64,000 bases of DNA from Emergencia timonensis (GCF_900086585.1 NZ_FLKM01000007.1:145362-209361); one strand, 5' to 3'. Positions 54,727 through 63,925 are shown, numbered from the stretch's first letter. Notes: generated by a model from the sequence alone, not told the origin. Program-made: numbers and translations.

Positions 54727-54993
54727 TTACAGCCCGCTTCTTTGCCGCAGCAGGAAATCCGTCAGCTTATCTTGGAGAGATGGCCCGCTTTCAGCAAATT
54801 CAATTTTCACGCCAACACCACCGATGCAAAAGCAGTATGGATTTTTGACAGTCTGCAAAAATCGAGAGATGCGCTCCTTTCGGGAAAGCGCATTGTCAAA
54901 GGTCATACCGCTCACATCAGGCAGGGACTCGGCAGCCACCGCGCCAATGTCAACGCTTCTCATTTGTTCAAGTTCCTGTGTAGTTAATTTCAC
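54727..54993 (-). CDS. DUF6870-like small protein of integrative elements
   Basis: The 88-residue product starts VKLTTQELEQMRSVDIGAVAAESL and contains RKERISRFLQTVKNPYCFCIGGVGVKIEF. I recognise it as the kind of small protein (DUF6870-like) seen beside integrases in clostridial mobile elements; its function is unknown. The start is GTG 54993 with GAAGGAGG 6 bases upstream; a longer frame reading through the palindrome is rejected. Confidence 0.7.
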   Translation of the reverse strand: MKLTTQELEQMRSVDIGAVAAESLPDVSGMTFDNALSRKERISRFLQTVKNPYCFCIGGVGVKIEFAESGPSLQDKLTDFLLRQRSGL

Positions 54994-55461
54994 GGTAAAC
55001 CTCCTTCGCAGATTGATAGAACGCCTCCCGCTGTTTGGTGGGGAAACGCAACAGGCCAGCACCACCGGGATGCTGGCCTGTTGCCTTACTCCACCTTGGG
55101 ACACTTTGTCTCGAGGTTTATTATAGTTTTTGAATATTAGAGAGCGCTGCACATATTTACTTGGCCTGTCCAAAGACAATCGTTATTTTCTGTGCGGCGC
55201 TCTCAACGCAAGTAAAGCGACAAGCCCGGAGGAACAGGCAGCCAACCTGTTCAGCGCCGGATCATGGCCTTGGGATGGCCAGGCCCATTTACAGTGTTGG
55301 TGTTGTTCGCTCAATCTCTTTTGGGAGATGTCACCGCGCACCCACCGTCTGGCTCCCCGTACTTACTCTGGGTTGCCGTTATTCCCTTGCGTTAGGAAGA
55401 AAACCTCCTCTCATAAACCGAGACATTTTTTCATCATTTCCAAGTGGGGAAAATGAAAAAA
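54994..55461. other. Gene-free, palindrome-rich stretch of the element
   Basis: No coding frame with a ribosome site is convincing here. It holds a perfect 12-bp inverted repeat (CAACAGGCCAGC, 55049-55083), the second element palindrome (55094-55116) and a 14-bp stem (GAGAGCGCTGCACA at 55140-55153 with 55191-55204). It could encode a structured RNA. Confidence 0.45.
55094..55116. repeat. Element palindrome, copy 2
   Basis: CCTTGGGACA-CTT-TGTCTCGAGG; identical 16-base core to copies 1 and 3, with compensating changes in the outer stem. Confidence 0.75.
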
Positions 55462-55872
55462 TCAAAAAGTTTTTTTCATGCGCTCAAGGCCACGCTTGAT
55501 CGACTGGCGAACAGACTCCTCATGTACGCCCTCGGCCTCGGCAATTTCCTTAATCGACTTGCCAAGAATGATATGTGCGTCAATTCTGCGGCCCTGGATC
55601 TCCGGCAGAGAATTGAGAGCGTTCCACAGACGAAGAAAGGTTTCCATCCGTTCAAGGAGCTCCTGCGGGGTCGGCTCATGCAGGCAAGCGGAATATTCAA
55701 TCCCGTCATCGCAGTCCAGAGAATACTGCGCCTTGTGCCGGGAGAGCCGCCGCTGGTAGGCCATTTCATAGCGGGCATCGGCCTTGAATACCTCGGCCAC
55801 CTCGTCAGAAACTTCGATAAGCTGATCCTGCGTGTACCAATAATAAAAATCTTTCAAATTGATAGTAGTCAT
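55462..55872 (-). CDS. Sigma factor-like (region 4) protein of the element
   Basis: The 136-residue product ends in a sigma-70 region-4-like helix-turn-helix (about 88-134: LNSLPEIQGRRIDAHIILGKSIKEIAE, then SVRQSIKRGLERMKKTF). Its N-terminal half (YYWYTQDQLIEVSDEVAEVF) is typical of small sigma-like regulators in Tn916-type elements. ATG 55872 has GGAGG 8 bases upstream. It may direct transcription of element genes. Confidence 0.8.
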   Translation of the reverse strand: MTTINLKDFYYWYTQDQLIEVSDEVAEVFKADARYEMAYQRRLSRHKAQYSLDCDDGIEYSACLHEPTPQELLERMETFLRLWNALNSLPEIQGRRIDAHIILGKSIKEIAEAEGVHEESVRQSIKRGLERMKKTF

Positions 55873-55947
55873 CGTAAAATCCTCCATTTCAGTTTGTTCG
55901 GGGTTGGTCGGAAACGAAATGGAGCAACGGCGGAGAACGGCACCGCA

Positions 55948-55970
55948 CCTCGGGACACTTTGTCTCGGAG
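55948..55970. repeat. Element palindrome, copy 3
   Basis: CCTCGGGACA-CTT-TGTCTCGGAG; the 16-base core is the same as in copies 1 and 2. It stands 75 bases upstream of the sigma-like start codon. Confidence 0.75.
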
Positions 55971-56273
55971 TCTGGAAAGCAAAATGCGCCTGTGCGACAC
56001 AAGGCCGCACAAGCGCACGAAAAAGTATTATCGGTTATGTACTGTTTAATTTCATGTTCAAAACCGGACTGCTCCGACGGAGGGGCTACGCTTTTTTTAA
56101 TTGGTGCAGATCATGGATACTACGAAAAAGAGAAAAGGACACGGTAAAATAACCTCCCATCGACTACCGTGTCCCTGCAAGTCGTCATTGGTTTGTGTAA
56201 ACGCAAAGAAACGGCGGCTCTGATTTCTCAAAACCACCGTTAGGGTAATAACTTAAAATGAGCGCGCAAAATC

Positions 56274-56321
56274 ACCTGCCCCAGCCAGCGGTTTTTTTCT
56301 TTCCCCGTAGTCGGGGCAGGT
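56274..56321 (-). terminator. Probable terminator of the transporter operon
   Basis: ACCTGCCCC and GGGGCAGGT form a 9-bp stem around 30 bases, 36 bases past the last transporter stop codon. AGCGC/GCGCT arms flank it. Confidence 0.45.
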
Positions 56322-56356
56322 TCATGCGCTATGCAATTATTCTTCTTTAGCTTCTA

Positions 56357-58066
56357 TCAAGCTGATATTTTTTGCTCTGCGTTCCACATAGCAGCATATT
56401 TTCCGCCTTTCGCAAGCAATTCTTCATGGGTTCCCGATTCAGAAATCCCACCATCACCCATTACAAGGATTTGGTCTGCATTTTTGACAATGGAAAGGGT
56501 ATGAGCAATCATTACCACTGTCTTTTTCTCTTTTAGCAGATTGGCGATGGCCTGCTTTACGGCAAGCTCATTTTCAATGTCAAGAGATGCGGTTGCTTCA
56601 TCCAAAAGCAGGATGGGGCTATTTTTCAGGATGGCGCGGGCTATTGAAATTCGCTGACGCTCACCGCCAGAGAGAAGATTTCCATTCTCGCCAGTCGGCG
56701 TATCGTATCCCTTTTCCATCTTACGGATGAAGCTGTCACAGTTAGCCTCCCGGCAGGCAGCCTCGATTTCCGTGTCCGTAGCATTAGGACGAGCGTGTCG
56801 GATATTATCCCGGATGGTATCGTCAAAAAGAAATATGTCCTGGTCTACCATAGAAACTTGCTCCAGTACACGCTCTGCGGCAACATGGTTAATAGGTTTA
56901 CCGCCAATAGAAATCGTCCCGCCCGTTGCTTCATAATATTTTGCAATCAGGTTCAAAATAGTAGATTTGCCGGAGCCAGAGTCTCCGACAATGGCCGTGA
57001 GCTTTTGATCTGGCACCGTAAAGGTGGCGTGTTTTAGTACCGGTTCACCGGGAACATATGCAAAATCTACATTGTCAAATGTGATTTCATGGGTAGCTGT
57101 GTGAAGCGGCTCCATGCTGCCAGTTTCCTCCGGCTCATTCATTACACTCAAGATTTTGTTTTTCGAGATCATCAGGTTCTTATAACTGGTAAGGTCTACA
57201 AAAATCGAGTTAGCCAGCTTTGCACAGAACAGGGGCAGCATACAAATCAAAAGGTAGTCCACCGTGTTCAGTGTCCCTGCGACCCAGGGTGCATAGGCCA
57301 GCAAGATAACCAGCGGGCAGGACAGCCAACTCAAAATACCAAAGACCGCACCAATAGGAAGCACTTTTGATTCGTACACAAAGCTGATCCGGGAAAACTC
57401 CCGCATGGCGTTGATAACAGTTTTGTTCTTCATACCGCCTACACCATAAGCTCGGAAAGTCTGAATACCAGAAACATACTCAACAATGCTGCTGACGTTC
57501 TCCGCACAAATATCGTTCTTTTCTTTTCCATATTTCCGTACCATGCGGAAAGAAAGCCATAGGCCGGGGATTAAAAGAAGATCGGCTATCAGCAGGATAA
57601 TTCCTGCCGGAACATAGAGCGTCATAACAAAGACAATCAACATCAATGACAGGGCAAAATTCTTTGCGAAATCTCCGACTTTATGGGTCAGGATTTTTTC
57701 GTAGTTGTTTACGTCGCTTGTAATGGTGTTGATATAATCGCCGGTCTGCCCCTGCGTAAAGCGGGACAGTGGGATGCGCTTCAAATGGTCACCCATAAAA
57801 AGCCGAATATTCTTACTGACCTCCGCACCGCCAATCTGCGCTTTGGTATAACCGTAGCTGTAAATCAGGATACGGAGAAGAAAAACCACTGCAATAATAC
57901 CGGTCAGAGCCAGAACGCGGTTCATGTCAAATTGACCCGACCACAAAAACTGCATAACAGAGTAAAGCAGCATAAATAGGCTGCCGGAGAGAAGTCCTTC
58001 CAGAACAGTACCGCCAACACCAATATAGAAATTGTGGTTCTTTTTTAATACATCGTGCTCATTCAT
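56357..58066 (-). CDS. ABC half-transporter (permease-ATPase fusion), second of pair
   Basis: The 569-residue product has an exporter-fold membrane domain (six segments, about 15-310) fused to an ATPase: Walker A GDSGSGKST, signature LLSGGERQRISIARA, Walker B ILLLDEATASLD and H-loop His. It pairs with the upstream gene, overlapping it by 8 bases, to form a heterodimer. In the context of the ECF genes and AraC regulator it resembles the YbtP/YbtQ and IrtAB group, which import ferric siderophores despite an exporter fold. A drug or peptide exporter is the alternative. GGAGGCG precedes ATG 58066. Confidence 0.85.
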   Translation of the reverse strand: MNEHDVLKKNHNFYIGVGGTVLEGLLSGSLFMLLYSVMQFLWSGQFDMNRVLALTGIIAVVFLLRILIYSYGYTKAQIGGAEVSKNIRLFMGDHLKRIPLSRFTQGQTGDYINTITSDVNNYEKILTHKVGDFAKNFALSLMLIVFVMTLYVPAGIILLIADLLLIPGLWLSFRMVRKYGKEKNDICAENVSSIVEYVSGIQTFRAYGVGGMKNKTVINAMREFSRISFVYESKVLPIGAVFGILSWLSCPLVILLAYAPWVAGTLNTVDYLLICMLPLFCAKLANSIFVDLTSYKNLMISKNKILSVMNEPEETGSMEPLHTATHEITFDNVDFAYVPGEPVLKHATFTVPDQKLTAIVGDSGSGKSTILNLIAKYYEATGGTISIGGKPINHVAAERVLEQVSMVDQDIFLFDDTIRDNIRHARPNATDTEIEAACREANCDSFIRKMEKGYDTPTGENGNLLSGGERQRISIARAILKNSPILLLDEATASLDIENELAVKQAIANLLKEKKTVVMIAHTLSIVKNADQILVMGDGGISESGTHEELLAKGGKYAAMWNAEQKISA

Positions 58067-59822
58067 ACTGCTCGCCTCCCTCCAACTGATAAGTGATATT
58101 CCGGGCTGTTTCGTAGTCATCCCACGCTTTTCGATAGTAGGCGTTGGTCTTCCGAACTTCCTCATGGGTGCCAACGTTGGTAATTGTATGGTTTTCCACC
58201 ACAGCCACCCGGTTGCACATTTTCAAAGCACTCAAACGGTGTGCTACTACAATGACTGTTTTGCCTTTGCATAGATTTTGAATAGCTTTATCAATCTCCA
58301 TCTGATTTTCCGGGTCAGAGGCACTTGTGGCCTCGTCCAAAATCAAGATAGGTGCATTTTTCAGAATTGCGCGGGCAATCGCGATCCGCTGTTTTTCTCC
58401 GCCAGAAAAGCGGGAGCCGAAACTGCCCACTTTTGTGTCATATCCATCCGGCAGGGACATGATAAAGTCATCAATCTGTGCCTCTTTTGCGGCAGCCCGC
58501 ACTTCTTCCAGAGTAGCGTTACTACCCATACGGATATTTTCCAGCACGCTGTCACGGGTGAGGAAGGTCTTTTGAAATACGATAGCTATATTTTTCAGAA
58601 TGGTATCGTAGTCAAGCTCCTTGACATTTTTGCCGCCAATCAGCACTTCTCCTTCCTGCACATCGTAGAACCGGGAAATCAGTTCAATCACAGTGCTTTT
58701 ACCGGCACCAGATCGGCCCACAAGAGCCATGCGCTCACCATCATTGATTTTGAGGTTGACACCATGCAGTACATCGGTTTTGCCGTCATAAGAAAATCGG
58801 ACATTCTGAAGTTCAATATCATGTTTTTGGGGGAAGTCTGTTCCACCCTCATAAATCGGAATATTCAGTATCTCTTTGGTCTTGGTAATAGCGTTCAGTA
58901 CATTTGCAAAGTTTGTACCCAATTCCTGTAAAGGCCGAATTTCCGTCAGATACATAGAACCGACATAAACAAACAGCAGAAGCGCACTGGCTGTCAGTGA
59001 ACCTTTCAGGAAAAACATCCCGCCTATCGGAACCATCAGCAGCATTCCACATTCAATGATAACGACAAACGCTGCATACGGAGGCCCCATACGTCGGGAA
59101 GTCTCATTCCACATGGCATTTTCCTCATGGATTGCGCCGGAAAATTTCTGGAAGGACTTGCTCCCCATGTTATAGGCTTTAATCAATTTCATTCCGCCGA
59201 TATATTCGATCATAACAGAATTTAGTGTGGTAATGGATTGGTTGGCCCGTTCCATCAAATCATCGGTATTGCGGAACATCGCCCCCATTACAACTACAGC
59301 CAGAACCAGCGGAACAAGAGAAATCAACGCCAGTGGAACATTAACGGTCATCAAATAAATAAAGATGACCACCGGCCCAACCAGATAGCACACAAGGTCA
59401 GGAAGATTATGCGCCAGAAATAGTTCCAGTTTTTCAATATCTTCATTCAGAACCGTTTTAATATCCCCTGTGCGCCGTTCATTTAGGGCACCCAAAGGCG
59501 CTCTGGCCATGTGTTCCGCCACCATACAGCGCACTTTGAACAGTGCACCATACGCGCCTTTATGGGCAGCCACGCCGGAACATCCGAACAGTACAAAACG
59601 CAGGGTGACAGCAGCGGCAATCATTGCCACAGTCTGCACCACAAGTTCTTTTGTGCAGGCATTGTTGAATGTGGCATCCATCAACCTGTAAATCCCAATG
59701 TATGGGACAATAATACACAGCCCGCTGCACATGGACAGCAGGATTGCCAGAAACAACCAAAATTTCTGTTCTCCGGCCCAATGGAGCAGCAATGCCATAC
59801 TGTTTTCTTTTTTCTGCTTCAT
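58059..59822 (-). CDS. ABC half-transporter (permease-ATPase fusion), first of pair
   Basis: The 587-residue product has six membrane segments (about 10-310) and an ATPase domain with Walker A GRSGAGKST, signature RFSGGEKQRIAIARA and Walker B ILILDEATSASD. The D-loop residues differ between the two partners (TASLD and TSASD), as in many heterodimers. It follows the ECF ATPase gene after only 3 bases and so shares its transcript. Siderophore import is inferred from neighbours, not from the sequence of this protein alone. Confidence 0.85.
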   Translation of the reverse strand: MKQKKENSMALLLHWAGEQKFWLFLAILLSMCSGLCIIVPYIGIYRLMDATFNNACTKELVVQTVAMIAAAVTLRFVLFGCSGVAAHKGAYGALFKVRCMVAEHMARAPLGALNERRTGDIKTVLNEDIEKLELFLAHNLPDLVCYLVGPVVIFIYLMTVNVPLALISLVPLVLAVVVMGAMFRNTDDLMERANQSITTLNSVMIEYIGGMKLIKAYNMGSKSFQKFSGAIHEENAMWNETSRRMGPPYAAFVVIIECGMLLMVPIGGMFFLKGSLTASALLLFVYVGSMYLTEIRPLQELGTNFANVLNAITKTKEILNIPIYEGGTDFPQKHDIELQNVRFSYDGKTDVLHGVNLKINDGERMALVGRSGAGKSTVIELISRFYDVQEGEVLIGGKNVKELDYDTILKNIAIVFQKTFLTRDSVLENIRMGSNATLEEVRAAAKEAQIDDFIMSLPDGYDTKVGSFGSRFSGGEKQRIAIARAILKNAPILILDEATSASDPENQMEIDKAIQNLCKGKTVIVVAHRLSALKMCNRVAVVENHTITNVGTHEEVRKTNAYYRKAWDDYETARNITYQLEGGEQYE

Positions 59823-59825
59823 AGA

Positions 59826-61298
59826 CTACCTCTCCTTTCCATCTGAAACAGAGAAAAGCTCTCTCAATTTCGGGAGGGCCTCCATTATAACTGATACGTC
59901 ATCGGGCATTTCGCCTTCGTCAAAATGCAAGACACGAGAACAGGTACGGCAGACAAACTCAAAATCATGGGTGACAATGAAAATGACTTTTCCCATATCG
60001 GATAATCGCCGGATCAGTCCCGCCACCTGCGTCATACTGTCAAAGTCAAGACCGCTGGTCGGTTCATCAAATACAAGCAAGTCTTTCCCACAAATCATGC
60101 TGACAGCTACCGCTACTCGTTGCTTTTGACCGCCGGAAAGCGTGTTTGGATGGCGCTCCCGGTATGGGGTAAGGCCCAATTCCTCCAAAGTTGCATTTAC
60201 CAGTGTTTGATCTGGATTGCGTATACCAAAGGAACACTCTGCCTCCACGCTGTCAGCGAAAAGTTCATAATTCACATCCTGCATAACCATGTAGGAGCGT
60301 TTTAGCCTTGCCTTACGCTCAATCGGCTTTCTTTCCCACAAGAATTGTCCATCACAGTCTTTGTGAAGCCCGCAGAGAGCGCGGGAAAATGTAGTTTTTC
60401 CAGCTCCGTTATGTCCAACTACGCCAATCACTTCGCCCCTTCCGGCGGATAGTCCAATGTCATGCAAAATGGTTTGCTTCTTGTAACGGAGCGTCACATT
60501 CCGCAGCTCCAATACAGGGGTAGGCGCAGGCAAGTGGGCTTTTGGTGGGAATACCGCCTGTAGATCAACAGCCCGCAGCCCCATGTGTTCACGGTCAGGT
60601 TCAGATAGCTGCCGAAATTCTTCCGGGGTGTATATTCCTTTGATTTCTCCTTTTTCCAGATAAACAATTCGGTCAGCCAACTCCGTCAGGTAGTACAGAC
60701 GATGTTCCGCTATCAAAATTGTTTTGCCCTGTTTTTTTATCAGCCGCAAATGTTCCTTTAGTTCCTGGATCGAAGTCATATCCAGATTAGATGATGGTTC
60801 ATCCAGTAGATAAATCTGTGGGTTCATGGCATAAACAGAAGCAAAGGCGATTTTCTGCTTTTCTCCGCCGGACAACTCAAAAATATTCCTGTTCCGTAGC
60901 TTTTGAATACGCAAATCTTCAGTTGTCTGCTCTACTCGCTCAGCCAATTTCTTAGGAGGGCGAGCTTCATTTTCAATTCCAAAGGCAATCTCGCTGTCTG
61001 TATCAACATTGAAAAACTGTGTCCGTGGATTTTGGAAAACGGAGCCAACCTTAGCGGCAATCTGATACATAGGGATATTGCTGATTTCCTGACCATCTAC
61101 CAGCACACGGCCATGAAGCTCTCCCTGATAAAACTGAGGGATCAGTCCATTCACCAGCCTTGTAATCGTTGTTTTTCCACACCCGCTGCGGCCACAGAAC
61201 AGGACGCATTCTCCGTCCGAAATTTTCAAATTGATGTCATGCAGCCCACCATGTTCCTGCCCCGTATAGGAAAACGATACATTTTCAAACTCAATCAA
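59826..61298 (-). CDS. ECF transporter ATPase, two ATPase domains fused
   Basis: The 490-residue product is the energising component of an energy-coupling factor importer. Two ABC domains are in one chain: GRSGCGKTT, ELSGGEKQKIA and IYLLDEPSSNLD in the first half, and GHNGAGKTT, TLSGGQKQRVAVA and LLVFDEPTSGLDFD in the second. Usually EcfA1 and EcfA2 are separate proteins. The start is TTG 61298, whose bases overlap the stop of the T-component gene (TTGA), with GGGAGGTG upstream; the longer frame starting at a GTG (61322) is less likely. Confidence 0.9.
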   Translation of the reverse strand: MIEFENVSFSYTGQEHGGLHDINLKISDGECVLFCGRSGCGKTTITRLVNGLIPQFYQGELHGRVLVDGQEISNIPMYQIAAKVGSVFQNPRTQFFNVDTDSEIAFGIENEARPPKKLAERVEQTTEDLRIQKLRNRNIFELSGGEKQKIAFASVYAMNPQIYLLDEPSSNLDMTSIQELKEHLRLIKKQGKTILIAEHRLYYLTELADRIVYLEKGEIKGIYTPEEFRQLSEPDREHMGLRAVDLQAVFPPKAHLPAPTPVLELRNVTLRYKKQTILHDIGLSAGRGEVIGVVGHNGAGKTTFSRALCGLHKDCDGQFLWERKPIERKARLKRSYMVMQDVNYELFADSVEAECSFGIRNPDQTLVNATLEELGLTPYRERHPNTLSGGQKQRVAVAVSMICGKDLLVFDEPTSGLDFDSMTQVAGLIRRLSDMGKVIFIVTHDFEFVCRTCSRVLHFDEGEMPDDVSVIMEALPKLRELFSVSDGKER

Positions 61299-62020
61299 CC
61301 AATCACACCTCCCCGCACACATAATTCAAAAATCAGATAAGCTACGGCAACGGCCATGACACCCCAATCGGCAACTCCGCATTTTATCTGGACAAGACAG
61401 GTGCGTGGATTGGGATTTTCAATTCCACGAGTGACAGAAGCAACAGAAAGATCATCCGCTGCTTTTGAAGCTGCCATCAACAAAGGCACATAAATACACT
61501 CAACCGTCATGCCCGGATGTGCTAAAAAGCCCGCCAGAGAAGGTGAAACATCTCTCATCCGCATAGCGTCCTTGATATATCGCCAGTCCTCTTGAATAGT
61601 TGGAATGTACCGCAGCATAACTGCCATAGGAATTACTAACTTTTTGGGTGCGTGGACACGGTTCATAGCAGACAGGAACTCATTGACTTTTGTAGTAGTC
61701 AGAACAATCCCAGCCAAGGTTCCGCACGCATAGACCTTATGAAACAATCCTAAAAAGGCAATAAACATTGTCCGCAGCGTGCCTGTCATTTCTGCCATGA
61801 TCCAAACTGTCAGGACACAGATGACCGCATAAAAGCATACAGCCTTAATGACATATTTCCACTTTCCAAAGAAAGCACCCAATATCGCAATCAGCATAAC
61901 AAGGACAAATTGATATGCAAGTGAAGGAGCGAACATGGACGATAAAACACATATAAGAATAAGAAAGAGCTTGGCCCGTGGGTCGAGCCAAAGCCCTTTC
62001 TTGTGGCGTTTACCGCTCAT
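61295..62020 (-). CDS. ECF transporter T component
   Basis: The 241-residue product has about five to six membrane segments and the EcfT/CbiQ pattern: LDPRAKLFLILICVLSS at the N-terminus, and cytosolic coupling helices with AMRMRDVSPSLAG and ASVTRGIENPNPRT (Ala-Arg-Gly-like motifs). It links the S component to the ATPase. ATG overlaps the S-component stop by 4 bases (ATGA). Confidence 0.9.
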   Translation of the reverse strand: MSGKRHKKGLWLDPRAKLFLILICVLSSMFAPSLAYQFVLVMLIAILGAFFGKWKYVIKAVCFYAVICVLTVWIMAEMTGTLRTMFIAFLGLFHKVYACGTLAGIVLTTTKVNEFLSAMNRVHAPKKLVIPMAVMLRYIPTIQEDWRYIKDAMRMRDVSPSLAGFLAHPGMTVECIYVPLLMAASKAADDLSVASVTRGIENPNPRTCLVQIKCGVADWGVMAVAVAYLIFELCVRGGVIG

Positions 62021-62628
62021 GCTGTAATACCTGCTTTTTCAAACTGCTTTTTCAGCATTTTGCAGCCTACAAAAGCGCTGATTGCAGATGTAATGATAAC
62101 AGCAGCGAACATGGCAATCAGGATGCCGGTATTTGCAGTTGCCTGCATGGTGTCGATGTAGCTCTGTTCAGTTCCGTTTCCCAGCATAGTCTGTGCCCAG
62201 CCGTTGGGGTCAACAAAGAACACGATATACGAACCAGTGCCGCCGAGAGAGAACAGGATATAAGACAGGCTGTTGAGTTTTTTGCTTTTGTACTGCCCTG
62301 CACCAGCAACGAAGTCCGCGACAATCGCCATGATCAGGTAGCCCAATGCAAAAGCCCAGTGCATACCGGTCACGAACCAAATAATACCCATGATAATGCC
62401 CATTATAGAAAGGCTCCAACGCTTATGTACTTTTGCAATCAGCAAAAGATAAATGGGGCCAGCAAGCAGCCCACCTCCTGCCGGCATGAAAAAAGTAAGT
62501 ACAGGATTCGTTGCAAAAAAGACGCCGCCCACCAATACAAAAACAAATAACAGTGCAGTAAAAATACCTGTTGTTACAAGGTCTTTCACTGTCAGACCTT
62601 TGTTCATAGAATTTACTTGATTACTCAT
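62017..62628 (-). CDS. ECF transporter S component (Trep_Strep/MptS type)
   Basis: The 203-residue membrane protein has about six segments and resembles the Trep_Strep (TIGR02185-like) group of ECF substrate-binding proteins. Examples are LVTTGIFTALLFVFVLVGGVFF, MPAGGGLLAGPIYLLLIAKV and GMHWAFALGYLIMAIVADF. The substrate is unproven; this group is repeatedly found with paired ABC half-transporters and AraC regulators. GGAGGTC precedes ATG 62628. It is the first gene of the operon, divergent from the AraC-type gene. Confidence 0.85.
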   Translation of the reverse strand: MSNQVNSMNKGLTVKDLVTTGIFTALLFVFVLVGGVFFATNPVLTFFMPAGGGLLAGPIYLLLIAKVHKRWSLSIMGIIMGIIWFVTGMHWAFALGYLIMAIVADFVAGAGQYKSKKLNSLSYILFSLGGTGSYIVFFVDPNGWAQTMLGNGTEQSYIDTMQATANTGILIAMFAAVIITSAISAFVGCKMLKKQFEKAGITA

Positions 62629-62652
62629 TTTGACCTCCTACCTTTCATTGTC

Positions 62653-62704
62653 TTGACTCGACAAGTGGTTTGTGATATTCTTCGGTTAGATAGTTCTAAC
62701 CACT
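62653..62704 (+). promoter_or_regulatory. Promoter and nested operator-like repeats of the AraC-type gene
   Basis: TTGACT (62653-62658), 17 bases, TATTCT (62676-62681). Right after the -10 lies the palindrome GGTTAGA-TAGT-TCTAACC (62684-62701). A wider pair, AGTGGTT (62664-62670) and AACCACT (62698-62704), encloses the -10. Both fit a site for autoregulation and for control of the divergent transporter operon. Confidence 0.55.
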
Positions 62705-62814
62705 GTCTAATACAATACGCATTTATCGAACAACATTCAATAGGTCCCGGCGATGTTCGTCTGTTCCTTTCAAAAGTTCGTCTAATCGTTGCAAAAAGGA
62801 GGCGGTCTGTTTTC

Positions 62815-63783
62815 ATGTCTGAAATTATTGACCAGTTTTATACACCGTTGCTGATTGAACACGGTTTTATCCATGACCCAGACAACCAGCAATATGGGGC
62901 ATTAGGTGACTGCTGGAAACTTTCTCCCGAAGTTGGAGAAGGCTCCTACTGGACTTATGGACAGAAAGACCTATATGATATTAAAATCCACAACTTTTCC
63001 TTCCACGAAGATTTCATGTTGGAATGTTCCCTGCCGGAATGTCTGAGTATCACTCGGTATGACTCTATTTCCGGGGAGGAATTATCTCCATACCGTAGGC
63101 TGTCTGCCGGTTGTATCAAAACATTTATTGGAGGCTACGCTCCATACAAGGCTTTGATACATAAAAATATTCCAATCCGTTCGGTTGGGATTGAGATTGC
63201 ACCGGCATATTATGAGGACTACCTGAAAAAACTGTACCCAGAGGCACAGATCAATCCTGTGGATGCATTTCGGAAGATCGACCAAACTTCCGACTTTCCA
63301 GAAATGTCACGGTTACTCACAGAAATCAAAGACTATCGCGGGGAAGGGATTGCCGCAAAACTTTTTTATGAGGGTAAAGTCGCAGAAGCTGTTTCAATGG
63401 TGGTGGAATATCAGAAGAAACATCCTGATAAACCAGCCCATAAGCTCTCTCAACAGGATATTGAAAATCTCCAAATAGTTGCCGCTTATCTTAGCGATCA
63501 CTATGCTTTTGATATTCCTCTGGAACGGCTAACACAGATTGCCTGCATGGGAACAACAAAGCTCAAAAGCTGTTTTAAGAAATACTACGACTGCACCATC
63601 ACGGAATATGTTCAACAGCGGCGCATGAGCCAAGCAGAATATCTGCTGGCATATACAGAGCTGACAGTCGGGCAAGTTGCCCAAACAGTAGGCTATTCCA
63701 CTTCAAGCCGATTTGCAGAATTATTCCGAAAAAGCACGGGATTGTTGCCATTAGAGTACAGAAAAAACGCACAACGAAAGTAA
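62815..63783 (+). CDS. AraC-family transcriptional regulator
   Basis: The 322-residue product has an N-terminal ligand-binding part (about 1-215) and a C-terminal AraC double helix-turn-helix (about 220-318: IPLERLTQIACMGTTKLKSCFKKYY and LTVGQVAQTVGYSTSSRFAELFRKSTG, then PLEYR). AraC regulators in siderophore loci (YbtA type) bind the ferric siderophore and activate transport genes; that role is inferred here. AAGGAGG lies 12 bases before ATG 62815; the longer frame would cover the promoter and is rejected. Confidence 0.88.
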   Translation: MSEIIDQFYTPLLIEHGFIHDPDNQQYGALGDCWKLSPEVGEGSYWTYGQKDLYDIKIHNFSFHEDFMLECSLPECLSITRYDSISGEELSPYRRLSAGCIKTFIGGYAPYKALIHKNIPIRSVGIEIAPAYYEDYLKKLYPEAQINPVDAFRKIDQTSDFPEMSRLLTEIKDYRGEGIAAKLFYEGKVAEAVSMVVEYQKKHPDKPAHKLSQQDIENLQIVAAYLSDHYAFDIPLERLTQIACMGTTKLKSCFKKYYDCTITEYVQQRRMSQAEYLLAYTELTVGQVAQTVGYSTSSRFAELFRKSTGLLPLEYRKNAQRK

Positions 63784-63786
63784 AAT

Positions 63787-63812
63787 GAGCGCCAGAGTTT
63801 ACTCTGGCGCTC
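63787..63812. terminator. Terminator of the AraC-type gene
   Basis: A perfect 12-bp stem GAGCGCCAGAGT with a TT loop, 4 bases after the stop codon. T-tract is weak. Confidence 0.7.
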
Positions 63813-63925
63813 GTCTGATTTTATGTTGAATTATAAAATGCGGTGAAATTAAATAGTCAGTAATATGAAATACAAAGTCGTTCAAATAATATCACATGAA
63901 ATGTAAAATCATATCAGGTGATGTT

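Larger units (their letters stand above)
55873..56356. other. Intergenic region between sigma-like gene and transporter operon
   Basis: No supported gene. It contains palindrome copy 3, an inverted repeat GGACACGGTA/TACCGTGTCC (56137-56174) and the pair ACCTGCCCC/GGGGCAGGT (56274-56321), which probably ends the transporter operon. A 36-codon frame on the plus strand at about 56113 has no ribosome site. Confidence 0.45.

Noticed and set aside
55161..55499. Plus-strand frames of about 110-200 codons in the element gap
   Set aside because: They overlap palindromes and the sigma-like gene, and show no domain or ribosome site.
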